From the NCBI RefSeq assembly GCF_001422325.1, contig NZ_LMMR01000007.1, positions 1-55,534 of the forward strand: DNA of 55,534 nt, written 5' to 3'. The translations under genes and the position numbers were made by a program. This stretch comes from Leifsonia sp. Leaf264 (GTDB lineage: Bacteria > Actinomycetota > Actinomycetes > Actinomycetales > Microbacteriaceae). Positions 47,491 through 55,519 of this stretch are shown here, one piece after another; within the stretch, counting starts at the first letter, position 1, and each line of letters starts with the position of its first letter. The notes below the pieces were generated by a model, which searched no databases, was not told the DNA's origin, and saw nothing but the letters and a program-made list of their open reading frames with translations.

Positions 47491-49668
47491 ATGCCCCTCC
47501 GTCCCGTCTCCGCCCTGCTGGCCGCGATCGCCAGCATCGCACTCGCGCTTGGCGCTGTCGCACCGGCTCAGGCCGTCGACGACGCCTCCATCGCCGGCCA
47601 CGTCTCCGACGCCGCGACAGCGGGGCCGCTCGCCGGTGCCATCGTCGAGCTCTACCCCTTCGCCCGGCCGCCGTACGATGCCGCAGCCGAGACCCTCGTC
47701 GCGACGACCACCACCGACGCGACAGGTGCCTACGCCTTCGCGGGACTCACCCGCAGTGCGATGTACCAGCTGAAGTTCACCAGGGCGAGCGACCCGTCCG
47801 ACGTCGAGTGGTACCGAAACGCCGGAGACAGGCCGTCGGCCGGATTCGCCTACGCGAACGACGGCACCGACTTCGACGCGACCCTCGGCGATGCCGTGAC
47901 GTTCCAGTGGGTGGCGACGGGGCGTCCGTCGATCCTCGGTGACCCGACGGTGGGATCCACCCTCACGGTCGACCCCGGCACGTGGGTGCCGACGCCCGAC
48001 AGGCTGAGCTACCAGTGGACGAGGGACGGCGGGCCCATCTCCGGGGCGACGGACCCGAGCTACACGCCCTCGGAAGACGACTTCGGTGCGGTCTTCGCGG
48101 TGGAGGTCACCGGCCACAAGGCCGCCTACCCGGACACGAAGACACGGAGCGCCCGGGTGCAGATCGTCAGTTTCGACGGCTTCCTGCAGGCGATCGACGC
48201 GGATGCCGACTCCACGATCACCGGCCGGTTCGACAGCCGTGCCGCCCTCGTCGGCGATCGCCCACTGCACGGCTTCCCCACGGAGGGCGACAGCTACCTG
48301 GTGCTCTCGAGCGGAGCCGCGCGCGACGTCTACATCGAGCTGCCGCCGGGGAGCTCGACCGCCGTCTCCACCTGGCTCGACAACGGCCCCATCCGCTACG
48401 GCGGCGACCTGACGACCCTCACCATCGGCGTGCAGCCGCCGACCGGGGCGTCCTGCCTCGCCATCGACTTCGCGTTCGGCACCAAGGAGGCCCCGAACAC
48501 GTACACCCGCGACATCATGTTGGTCGAGTCACCGGTCTCCGACGTGACCTTCGCCGAGGATGACACCTCCTTCGCGACGGCGCCGAACAACACGGCCGTC
48601 GACAGCCACGGGCAGCTGCTGAGCCCGGACAGCCTCGATCTCGTCGCCACGCAGGGCGAGGGCATCGACCGCTGGACTCCCGTGCTCACGGCGAAGGTGC
48701 CGCTCACGGCCGGGGTGACGGATGTGATCCTCAGCGTTCAGGACGTCGCCGACCAGGCAGCCGACTCCGTCGCCCTCTTCGACAACCTGCGCTACATCGA
48801 CGATCCGGTCTGCGAGAGCGGTGAGCAGCCGCCCATCGAGTTCGTGACCTACGCCGGCCGTCCGCACGTGGGCGGCGAGCGAGTGGCCGGTGCAACCCTG
48901 ATCGTCAGTACCGGCGGCTGGGAGCCGGCTCCGGTCGACCTCGACATCCAGTGGCTCCGGAACGGCGTGCCGATCCCCGGTGAGACCACCGATCGATTCA
49001 CGCTCACCCCTGCCGACGTCGGTACCCGTCTCGCCGCGCGCGTCACGGGCTCGAAGGCCGGCTACGGACCGAGAACCGTGACCAGCGAATCGACCGGTCC
49101 CATCGGCGACGGCAAGCCGTACGGATCCGTGCCGACGATCGCCGGTCGGCCGAACGTCGACGCCGTGCTGAAGGGCTACACGCACACCTGGTACCCGGAG
49201 GTAGCGACCTTCAGCTACGCCTGGCTGCGTGACGGCAAGCCGATCCCGGGCGCGACGGCCATCACCTACTCGCCGAAGCCGGCGGACCTCGGACACCGCA
49301 TCGCCTTCCGGGTCACGGCCTCGAACGCGGGCTTCGCCGTGAGCCAGACCAGCAAGCCGAGCGCGAAGATCGGCCTCGCGACGTTCACGGACAGCGGCGC
49401 CAAGCCACGCGTCGTCAGTTCGTCGTCCTCGTTCGCAGTCGGCTCGGTGCTCACTCTCGCGTCGCCACCGTGGACACCGACGCCGAGCGCCTACCTCTAT
49501 CAATGGCGTCGAGACGGCAGCGCGATCGCAGGAGCCAACGGGCGCAGCTATCGACTGACGGATGCCGACGTCGGCGCCCGGGTCACCTGCGAGTTGGTCG
49601 GCTTGAGCGCCGGGTACCTCCCCGCGCGCACAGTGAGTGCGCCGACCGGCCCTGTCATGAGGCGATGA
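47491..49668 (+). CDS. secreted protein with CNA-B-like domain and Ig-like repeats
   Basis: A 725-residue exported protein. A Sec signal peptide ends at APAQA (about residue 29). It is followed by a carboxypeptidase-regulatory/CNA-B-like domain (SIAGHVSDAATAGPLAGAIV...TDATGAYAFAGLT) and four Ig-like repeats with the pattern GRPxV..G..L.V..G.W.P.P...YQW.RDG..I.GAT...Y (start about residues 147, 452, 551 and 640). A different beta-rich domain separates the first and second. There is no LPxTG or C-terminal helix, so it is secreted or loosely attached. A probable surface or matrix protein; GGGAG precedes the ATG by 7 bases. Confidence 0.85.
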   Translation: MPLRPVSALLAAIASIALALGAVAPAQAVDDASIAGHVSDAATAGPLAGAIVELYPFARPPYDAAAETLVATTTTDATGAYAFAGLTRSAMYQLKFTRASDPSDVEWYRNAGDRPSAGFAYANDGTDFDATLGDAVTFQWVATGRPSILGDPTVGSTLTVDPGTWVPTPDRLSYQWTRDGGPISGATDPSYTPSEDDFGAVFAVEVTGHKAAYPDTKTRSARVQIVSFDGFLQAIDADADSTITGRFDSRAALVGDRPLHGFPTEGDSYLVLSSGAARDVYIELPPGSSTAVSTWLDNGPIRYGGDLTTLTIGVQPPTGASCLAIDFAFGTKEAPNTYTRDIMLVESPVSDVTFAEDDTSFATAPNNTAVDSHGQLLSPDSLDLVATQGEGIDRWTPVLTAKVPLTAGVTDVILSVQDVADQAADSVALFDNLRYIDDPVCESGEQPPIEFVTYAGRPHVGGERVAGATLIVSTGGWEPAPVDLDIQWLRNGVPIPGETTDRFTLTPADVGTRLAARVTGSKAGYGPRTVTSESTGPIGDGKPYGSVPTIAGRPNVDAVLKGYTHTWYPEVATFSYAWLRDGKPIPGATAITYSPKPADLGHRIAFRVTASNAGFAVSQTSKPSAKIGLATFTDSGAKPRVVSSSSSFAVGSVLTLASPPWTPTPSAYLYQWRRDGSAIAGANGRSYRLTDADVGARVTCELVGLSAGYLPARTVSAPTGPVMRR

Positions 49669-49750
49669 CGGGAGAGGATGCTTCAGGTGCGGCATCCGTC
49701 AACCCCCCGACTGAAACCGCTCCCGGATGTCGCCGCCGCGGCATGTCGGA

Positions 49751-49756
49751 TACCGT
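49751..49756 (+). promoter_or_regulatory. -10 hexamer of a leaderless prpD promoter
   Basis: TACCGT lies 6 bases before the prpD GTG. Confidence 0.45.
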
Positions 49757-49762
49757 GGGACC

Positions 49763-51301
49763 GTGAAGACCCATGAACTACGAGTGCACCGCAGTGACGA
49801 GAACCTGACCAAAGACGGTCAGCTCGCCTGGCAGCTGGCTGGAGTCGCCGTCGACTCCGTCGCCGTGTCGGACGAGGTCACCGAGATGGTGATCAACCGC
49901 GTGATCGACAACGCCGCCGTCGCGGCAGCCTCCCTCACCCGCGCCCCGGTGACGAGTGCGCGCAGTCAGGCCCTGACGCATCCGGTGTCCGTCGGAGGTC
50001 AGGGATCCACCGTGTTCGGCGTCGACGCCGGACGCCGCACGTCGCCGGAATGGGCCGCCTGGGCCAACGGCGTCGCCGTGCGCGAGCTCGACTACCACGA
50101 CACCTTCCTCGCCGCCGAGTACTCGCACCCCGGCGACAACATCCCGCCGATCGTCGCCGTCGCCCAGCACCTCGCGACGGCGCGCGGCCTGACCGGAGCC
50201 GATGTCGTGCGCGGCATCGCCACGGGCTACGAGCTGCAGATCGACCTGGCCAAGGCCATCAGCCTGCACCAGTTCAAGATCGACCACGTCGCCCACCTCG
50301 GGCCATCCGCCGCCGCCGGCATCGGCACCCTGCTCGGGCTCGACCAGGAGACGATCTACCAGGCCATCGGGCAGGCGCTGCACACGACGACGGCCACGCG
50401 CCAGTCGCGCAAGGGCGAGATCTCCACGTGGAAGGCGCACGCCCCGGCCTTCGCCGGCAAGATGGCGGTCGAGGCCGTCGACCGTGCCATGCGCGGCGAG
50501 ACCAGCCCCTCGCCCATCTACGAGGGCGAGGACGGCGTGATCGCCTGGCTGCTCGGGGGAACTGACGCCCGCTACTCGGTCGAGATCCCGGAGGCGGGCG
50601 AGGCCAAGCGTGCCATCCTCGACAGCTACACCAAGGAGCACTCGGCCGAGTACCAGGCCCAGGCCTGGATCGACTTGGCGCGCAGGCTCCACAACGAGTA
50701 CCCCCTGCTGCTCGACGACGTCGATGGCATCGAGCGCATCGTCATCCACACCTCGCACCACACGCACTACGTGATCGGCTCGGGTGCGAACGACCCGCAG
50801 AAATACGACCCGTCGGCGTCGCGCGAGACCCTCGACCACTCGATCCCGTACATCTTCGCCGTCGCCCTCCAGGACGGCTCGTGGCATCACGTCGACTCCT
50901 ACGCTCCGGCGCGGGCGAACAGGCCGGACACCGTCGCGCTCTGGAACAAGATCACCACGGTCGAGGACGAGGAGTGGACGCGTCGCTACCACTCGCTCGA
51001 CATGGACGAGAAGGCGTTCGGCGGCCGCGTCGAGATCGTTCTCGCCGACGGCAACACGATCACCGACGAGATCGCCGTGGCGGATGCGCATCCGCTGGGT
51101 GCTCGTCCCTTCGGCCGTGCGGAGTACGTGAACAAGTTCCGCACCCTCGCCGACTTCGTGCTCGAGGAGGCCGAGATCGAGCGGTTCCTCGCGCTCGTCG
51201 AGCGCTTGCCCGAGCTCACCTCGGAGGAGCTGGTCGGCCTCACGATCACGGCAGCTCCGGGCGTGCTCGCGTCGGTGGAGAGCCCGCAGGGGCTGTTCTA
51301 G
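49763..51301 (+). CDS. prpD: MmgE/PrpD family protein, 2-methylcitrate dehydratase
   Basis: A 512-residue enzyme of the methylcitrate cycle converting 2-methylcitrate to 2-methyl-cis-aconitate. Landmarks are [39 protein letters not shown] (family hallmark), [18 protein letters not shown] and [18 protein letters not shown]. The GTG start is fixed by the -10 hexamer; upstream in-frame codons do not look family-like. It is followed by prpB after 159 bases, which contain a strong hairpin, so the two may not be cotranscribed. Confidence 0.93.
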   Translation: MKTHELRVHRSDENLTKDGQLAWQLAGVAVDSVAVSDEVTEMVINRVIDNAAVAAASLTRAPVTSARSQALTHPVSVGGQGSTVFGVDAGRRTSPEWAAWANGVAVRELDYHDTFLAAEYSHPGDNIPPIVAVAQHLATARGLTGADVVRGIATGYELQIDLAKAISLHQFKIDHVAHLGPSAAAGIGTLLGLDQETIYQAIGQALHTTTATRQSRKGEISTWKAHAPAFAGKMAVEAVDRAMRGETSPSPIYEGEDGVIAWLLGGTDARYSVEIPEAGEAKRAILDSYTKEHSAEYQAQAWIDLARRLHNEYPLLLDDVDGIERIVIHTSHHTHYVIGSGANDPQKYDPSASRETLDHSIPYIFAVALQDGSWHHVDSYAPARANRPDTVALWNKITTVEDEEWTRRYHSLDMDEKAFGGRVEIVLADGNTITDEIAVADAHPLGARPFGRAEYVNKFRTLADFVLEEAEIERFLALVERLPELTSEELVGLTITAAPGVLASVESPQGLF

Positions 51302-51326
51302 AGCCCAACCGTGCGGTCCAACCCGT

Positions 51327-51384
51327 CGAGTTGCCCACTTCCGCCGGTCGAGGGCGTCCTCCACTAGCGGAAGTGGGCACCTCG
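51327..51384. repeat. prp-locus hairpin element, copy 1
   Basis: CGAGTTGCCCACTTCCGC and GCGGAAGTGGGCACCTCG form an 18 bp stem with one mismatch and a 22-base loop. It lies between prpD and prpB, 25 bases after the prpD stop, and could terminate transcription. It shares its arms with copies 2 and 3. Confidence 0.75.
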
Positions 51385-51448
51385 GCGCTCGGATGAGGGG
51401 GCACCCTCGGCGCCGGATGGCTCGCGACGAGTTCCGGCGCACCCCGAT

Positions 51449-51454
51449 TAGGCT
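51449..51454 (+). promoter_or_regulatory. -10 hexamer of a leaderless prpB promoter
   Basis: TAGGCT lies 6 bases before the prpB ATG. Confidence 0.5.
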
Positions 51455-51460
51455 GAATCC

Positions 51461-52360
51461 ATGCTCTACGCCCAGAAGACTCCGGCCCAGAAGCGCGCCG
51501 ATTTCCGTGCCGCCCTCGCCTCCGGCGAACTGCTCCGCCTCCCGGGTGCGTTCAACCCGCTCTCGGCCCGGCTCATCGAGCAGAAGGGCTTCGAGGGCGT
51601 CTACATCTCCGGCGCGGTGCTGTCGGCCGACCTGGGGCTGCCCGACATCGGTCTCACCACCCTCACCGAGGTCGCCGGGCGCTCCAAGCAGATCGCCCGC
51701 ATGACGGAGCTCCCGGCCATCGTCGACGCCGACACCGGCTTCGGCGAGCCCATGAACGTGGCCCGCACCGTGCAGGAGATGGAGGATGCCGGCGTCGCCG
51801 GACTCCACATCGAGGACCAGGTGAACCCCAAGCGCTGCGGCCACCTCGATGGCAAGCAGGTCGTCGACGAGCACACGGCCCTGCAGCGCATCCGTGCAGC
51901 AGTCGATGCGCGCCGTGACCCGAACTTCCTGATCATGGCTCGCACCGACATCCGTGCCGTCGACGGACTGCAGGCGGCGATCGATCGCGCGAAGGCTCTC
52001 GTGGATGCCGGGGCCGACGCGATCTTCCCCGAGGCGATGGCGAACCTCGCCGAGTTCGAGGCCATCCGCGCCGCCGTCGACGTGTCCCTGCTCGCGAACA
52101 TGACCGAGTTCGGCAAGAGCGAGCTGTTCACGACGCAGCAGCTCGCCGACGTGGGCATGAACATCGTCATCTGGCCGGTCTCGCTGCTGCGCCTCGCCAT
52201 GGGTGCCGCGATGGCCGGACTCGATGAGCTGACGGATGCCGGCAACCTCACCGGCAAGCTCGCCGACATGCAGCACCGCTCGGAGCTGTACGAGCTCATC
52301 GACTACGAGGGCTACAACCACTTCGACAGCAGCATCTTCAACTTCCGCGTCGCCCGCTGA
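51461..52360 (+). CDS. prpB: methylisocitrate lyase
   Basis: A 299-residue TIM-barrel enzyme cleaving 2-methylisocitrate to pyruvate and succinate. The catalytic loop KRCGHLDGK (124-132) with its essential Cys is intact. Metal-ligand Asp residues are in IVDADTGFGEP (87-97), and LRLPGAFNPLSARLIEQKGF and IMARTDIRAVDGL are typical. It is preceded by its own promoter and followed by a hairpin and an inverted gene that separates it from prpC. Confidence 0.95.
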   Translation: MLYAQKTPAQKRADFRAALASGELLRLPGAFNPLSARLIEQKGFEGVYISGAVLSADLGLPDIGLTTLTEVAGRSKQIARMTELPAIVDADTGFGEPMNVARTVQEMEDAGVAGLHIEDQVNPKRCGHLDGKQVVDEHTALQRIRAAVDARRDPNFLIMARTDIRAVDGLQAAIDRAKALVDAGADAIFPEAMANLAEFEAIRAAVDVSLLANMTEFGKSELFTTQQLADVGMNIVIWPVSLLRLAMGAAMAGLDELTDAGNLTGKLADMQHRSELYELIDYEGYNHFDSSIFNFRVAR

Positions 52361-52389
52361 CCGGCTGCGCACCACGCTCCTACCGCTGG

Positions 52390-52447
52390 CGAGTTGCCAG
52401 TTCTACGGGGTCGCGGCATCCGTCGACCCCTTCAAGTTGGCAACTCG
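52390..52447. repeat. prp-locus hairpin element, copy 2
   Basis: CGAGTTGCCA and TGGCAACTCG are perfect outer arms; inside, CGGGGTCG pairs with CGACCCC. It sits between the ends of the convergent prpB and endonuclease-like genes. Confidence 0.75.
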
Positions 52448-52451
52448 ACTC

Positions 52452-53366
52452 TCATCCGGTCCAGCCGCGTCGGCGGAGAATTGTGCGCAGGCGCTCCAGC
52501 ATGGCATCGGGCGGATTGAGATCGTCGTCGGTGACCTCGGTCACGTGAAGCCCGACAGCCTCCAACTCGGCTTCTCGGGTGCGGTCGCGGCGCCACTGCT
52601 TCCTGTCGGTACGGTGATGGTCGCCGTGGTACTCGAGTACCTCACCGAACTCGCGGATGAGCAGGTCCACCCGCGCGATGAACCTGCCGTTCTCGTCGAA
52701 GATCTCTACGTTGGCCTCCGGCGCGGGCAGGCCGCCGATGATGACCACCACCCGGAGCTCGGATTCCTTCGGCGACTCGGAGCGTTCATCGAGGAGAGCG
52801 ACCGCCCGCCGAAGGAGCCCGTGACCGCGACCGCTCGGATACGCGGCGACAGCAGCTTCGAGCTGCGCGCGAGTGACCACCATATGTCGACGGCGGATGA
52901 GGAAGTCGCCAGCGGCCACGAGTTCGGGCAGGCTCAGGTCGTTTGCGAGGTCGCACCACGTTCTGGCAGGGCTCGTCACGCGCACTCCATACGCCATCAC
53001 GATTTCCGTGTCCTCGATCTTCAGCCGGCGTCCGCGGACACCCGCTCGCCGGATCGCGCGCTCAGGGGCCGGAACGGCCACGTTGAGCGTGGCGCGGGGA
53101 TGCATCAGGCGCGGCGGGAGCGGAATTCCGTGAAGCTCTGCCGCCGTGGGGCCGCAGATGAAGCCGTGTCGTGGTGCGACGAGCAGCACAGCGAGGCAGG
53201 TCGCCTGCAGCGTCTTCGGGTGGTCGGCCGGTACACGGACGCCGCGGTGCGGGGCAGCCAAGTCCTTGCCAGCCAGCCTGCCTGACGACACTCCGCCCGC
53301 CACGGCCAGTCTGCTGGTGAACGCCTTGCCCGTCAGATACTCGGGAAGGGGTTGTCGTGCCGTCAT
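52452..53366 (-). CDS. AbiEi-like/DUF559-type endonuclease-fold protein
   Basis: A 304-residue protein of a large actinobacterial family of unknown function. The N-terminal half resembles the winged-helix part of AbiEi-type antitoxins (LAAPHRGVRVPADHPKT, FICGPTAAELHGIPLP). The C-terminal half (about residues 215-300) looks like a PD-(D/E)xK nuclease fold of the DUF559/Vsr group, with Asp in IARVDLLIREFG and Glu in VLEYHGDHHRTDRKQW. No toxin partner is adjacent. It is inserted opposite to prpB and prpC and starts from a leaderless promoter (CAGAAT). Confidence 0.75.
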   Translation of the reverse strand: MTARQPLPEYLTGKAFTSRLAVAGGVSSGRLAGKDLAAPHRGVRVPADHPKTLQATCLAVLLVAPRHGFICGPTAAELHGIPLPPRLMHPRATLNVAVPAPERAIRRAGVRGRRLKIEDTEIVMAYGVRVTSPARTWCDLANDLSLPELVAAGDFLIRRRHMVVTRAQLEAAVAAYPSGRGHGLLRRAVALLDERSESPKESELRVVVIIGGLPAPEANVEIFDENGRFIARVDLLIREFGEVLEYHGDHHRTDRKQWRRDRTREAELEAVGLHVTEVTDDDLNPPDAMLERLRTILRRRGWTG

Positions 53367-53372
53367 CCCGCG

Positions 53373-53378
53373 ATTCTG
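53373..53378 (-). promoter_or_regulatory. -10-like hexamer of a leaderless promoter (endonuclease-like gene)
   Basis: Minus-strand CAGAAT, 6 bases before the ATG at 53366. Confidence 0.4.
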
Positions 53379-53429
53379 ACGCGATGGAGCGGCCGTAAGC
53401 CCCGGCGCGTGAGATCGGTGGGCTCCGGA

Positions 53430-53477
53430 TGCCAACTTCACGGGGTGGAGGACGCGGCCGACCCCCGGAACTTGGCA
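53430..53477. repeat. prp-locus hairpin element, copy 3
   Basis: TGCCAACTTCACGGGGT pairs with ACCCCCGGAACTTGGCA at 14 of 17 positions. The right side continues ACTCG as in the other copies. It lies in the divergent promoter region between the endonuclease-like gene and prpC, where a terminator is not expected. Confidence 0.65.
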
Positions 53478-53530
53478 ACTCGCGTGCGGGAAGTAGTCTG
53501 AGAGGCCACGCGAGCGACGAAGGGGACGCC

Positions 53531-54652
53531 ATGAGCGAAGCGCCGGAGATCTACAAGGGACTGGCGGGCGTACCCGTCGACTACACCGCGATCTCGCGGG
53601 TGAACCCCGACACCAACACGCTGCTCTATCGCGGCTACCCGGTGCAGGATCTCGCGGCGCAGCGCTCCTTCGAAGAGGTCGCCTGGCTGCTCTGGTACGG
53701 GGAGCTGCCGACGCACGAGCAGCTCGATGCCTTCGTCGAGACCGAGCGCAGCGAGCGCGCGCTGGCGCCCAATGTGCGGCGCTCGATCGACGACCTGCCG
53801 GTGACGGCGCATCCGATGGACGTCGTGCGAACCGCCGTCAGCGTGATCGGGGCGAATGATCCGGATGCCGAGGACAACAGCGTCGAGCAGAACCTGCGCA
53901 AGTCGAAGCTGCTTTTCGCGCAGCTGCCGGCCATCGTCGCGTACGACCAGCGCCGCCGCCAGGGGCTGCCGCTCGTGGAGCCGCGGGACGACCTCGACTA
54001 CTCGCGCAACTTCCTCTGGATGACGTTCGGGGAGGAAGCGCCCGAAGACGTCGTCACGGCGTTCCGCGTGAGCATGGTGCTCTACGCCGAGCACTCCTTC
54101 AACGCCTCCACGTTCACCGCCCGCGTCGTCGCCTCCACGCTGTCCGACCTGTACTCCGCGGTCGTCGCGGCGATCGGCGCCCTGAAGGGCCCGCTCCACG
54201 GCGGCGCCAATGAGGCCGTCATGCGCACCTTCGGCGAGATCGGCACGCCGGACAACGTCGACGCGTGGCTCGATGACGCCCTCGCCCGCAAGGCGAAGAT
54301 CATGGGCTTCGGTCACCGGGTGTACAAGAACGACGACTCGCGGGTGCCCACCATGCGCGCCTCGATGGTGAGGATGCTGGAGCACTTCGATCGCCCCGAC
54401 CTGCTCGAGATGTACGAGAAGCTCGAGGCCGGCATGGGCGAGAAGAAGAACATCAAGCCGAACCTCGATTACCCGGCCGGCCCGACCTATCACGTGATGG
54501 GCTTCGAGACCGAGACCTTCACGCCCCTGTTCGTGGCCAGTCGCATCACGGGGTGGACTGCCCACGTGATGGAGCAGCTGGCCTCGAACGCGCTGATCCG
54601 GCCGCTCGCCGTCTACAACGGCGTCGATCAGCGGGAGTTGCCGCAGGCCTGA
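53531..54652 (+). CDS. prpC: 2-methylcitrate synthase / citrate synthase II
   Basis: A 373-residue short-type citrate synthase. IYKGLAGVPVDYTAISRVNP (7-26) and LLYRGYPVQDLA (31-42) are the usual start of actinobacterial 2-methylcitrate synthases. The catalytic residues lie in YAEHSFNAST (His188), GPLHGGANEAV (His223) and GFGHRVYKNDDSR (His262). It condenses propionyl-CoA with oxaloacetate and probably also acetyl-CoA. AGGGGA precedes the ATG by 4 bases. A TAGTCT hexamer at 53494-53499 gives a leader of about 25 bases, so unlike its neighbours it is not leaderless. Confidence 0.93.
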   Translation: MSEAPEIYKGLAGVPVDYTAISRVNPDTNTLLYRGYPVQDLAAQRSFEEVAWLLWYGELPTHEQLDAFVETERSERALAPNVRRSIDDLPVTAHPMDVVRTAVSVIGANDPDAEDNSVEQNLRKSKLLFAQLPAIVAYDQRRRQGLPLVEPRDDLDYSRNFLWMTFGEEAPEDVVTAFRVSMVLYAEHSFNASTFTARVVASTLSDLYSAVVAAIGALKGPLHGGANEAVMRTFGEIGTPDNVDAWLDDALARKAKIMGFGHRVYKNDDSRVPTMRASMVRMLEHFDRPDLLEMYEKLEAGMGEKKNIKPNLDYPAGPTYHVMGFETETFTPLFVASRITGWTAHVMEQLASNALIRPLAVYNGVDQRELPQA

Positions 54653-54684
54653 TCTCCTCCGCCTTGTACCCTCTCGTGTGCCGC

Positions 54685-54702
54685 GTCCCCCTAAGTGGGG
54701 AC
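54685..54702. terminator. GC-rich palindrome after prpC (terminator or operator)
   Basis: GTCCCC-CTAAGT-GGGGAC starts 33 bases after the prpC stop, without a T-tract. It could end the prpC transcript or be an operator for the secreted-protein gene, whose likely -10 (TACTGT) is at 54759-54764. Confidence 0.4.
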
Positions 54703-54870
54703 ATGGGGGATGAGGAAACTTCGACACTGCACTATCCCCCTGCCTGAGGGCGGGAGTACTGTGGCGGCCAACCGGCCCGCGACTACCCGATAGCGGACCG
54801 AATCGCAGGTCCGGGACACCCGAGATCGCAGTCCTCGTCTGTGCGCAGCCAGCACCAATGGAGGTGCCTT

Positions 54871-55512
54871 GTGTCGATACGCGCTCTACTTCGCCATGCC
54901 CGGATTCGCCTGGAGCGTTCTGAGACGGATGCCCCCTCTCCGCGTTCAGGCGGGGTGGGTCGCGCACATCGCACGCTCGCCGCTGTCGCCATCGCCGCGG
55001 TCGCAGTCGTCGTCGGTGTCACCTTGGTGCCGACTGCAGCCTGGGCGGCCGAGGACGACTCGATCGAGGGCACGGTTCGGTATCTGGGTGATTCGCAGCC
55101 GATCGCGGGGGCGTTGGTGGAGTTCTTCGATGCGGCTGGTGATGGTCTGACGCCGGTGGCTGATGGCACGTATGTGGTGTCGGGGTTGCCGTTCGGTTCG
55201 TACAAGATCCGGTATTCGGCTGAGCCGACGTTGTACATGCCGCAGTGGTACTACCAGCGGGCGTCGTTCGCGGAGGCGCAGGGGATCGATCTGGTCGATG
55301 GCAGTCATCCGACGGGTATCGATGTGTATCTGACGGATGCGACGGACTCGATCGAGGGCACGGTTCGGTATCTGGGTGATTCGCAGCCGATCGCGGGGGC
55401 GTTGGTGGAGTTCTTCGATGCGGCTGGTGATGGTCTGACGCCGGTCTGGGTGATTCGCAGCCGATCGCGGGGGCGTTGGTGGAGTTCTTCGATGCGGCTG
55501 GTGATGGTCTGA
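54871..55512 (+). CDS. secreted repeat protein, frame broken in the repeats
   Basis: The frame runs 213 residues. A long n-region is followed by a signal-peptide core (TLAAVAIAAVAVVVGVTLVP) and an AWA cleavage site near residue 62, then a 96-residue CNA-B-like unit starting DSIEGTVRYLGDSQPIAGAL and containing PQWYYQRASFAEAQG. A second unit follows at once, identical at the DNA level at its start. It is cut after 101 bases by a 214-base deletion relative to the unit pitch, which shifts the frame and gives a stop at 55510. The GTG start has GGAGGT 5 bases upstream. Third-position GC is visibly lower than in neighbours. Probably a partial gene or an assembly collapse. Confidence 0.7.
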   Translation: MSIRALLRHARIRLERSETDAPSPRSGGVGRAHRTLAAVAIAAVAVVVGVTLVPTAAWAAEDDSIEGTVRYLGDSQPIAGALVEFFDAAGDGLTPVADGTYVVSGLPFGSYKIRYSAEPTLYMPQWYYQRASFAEAQGIDLVDGSHPTGIDVYLTDATDSIEGTVRYLGDSQPIAGALVEFFDAAGDGLTPVWVIRSRSRGRWWSSSMRLVMV

Positions 55513-55519
55513 CGCCGGT
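55057..55519 (+). repeat. 288 bp tandem coding repeat, partly collapsed
   Basis: The segment beginning GACTCGATCGAGGGCACGGT occurs at 55057 and 55345 (pitch 288 bases). A third copy enters at 55446, already 27 bases into the unit. The three share about 74 bases of identical sequence. Confidence 0.85.

Noticed and set aside
52452-53366. Complete AbiE toxin-antitoxin system
   Set aside because: Only a single gene is present and the C-terminal half looks like a nuclease fold; no AbiEii-type partner is adjacent.
54703-54870. c-di-AMP (ydaO) riboswitch upstream of the secreted protein gene
   Set aside because: The leader is a suitable place, but the conserved core words of that riboswitch are not visible.
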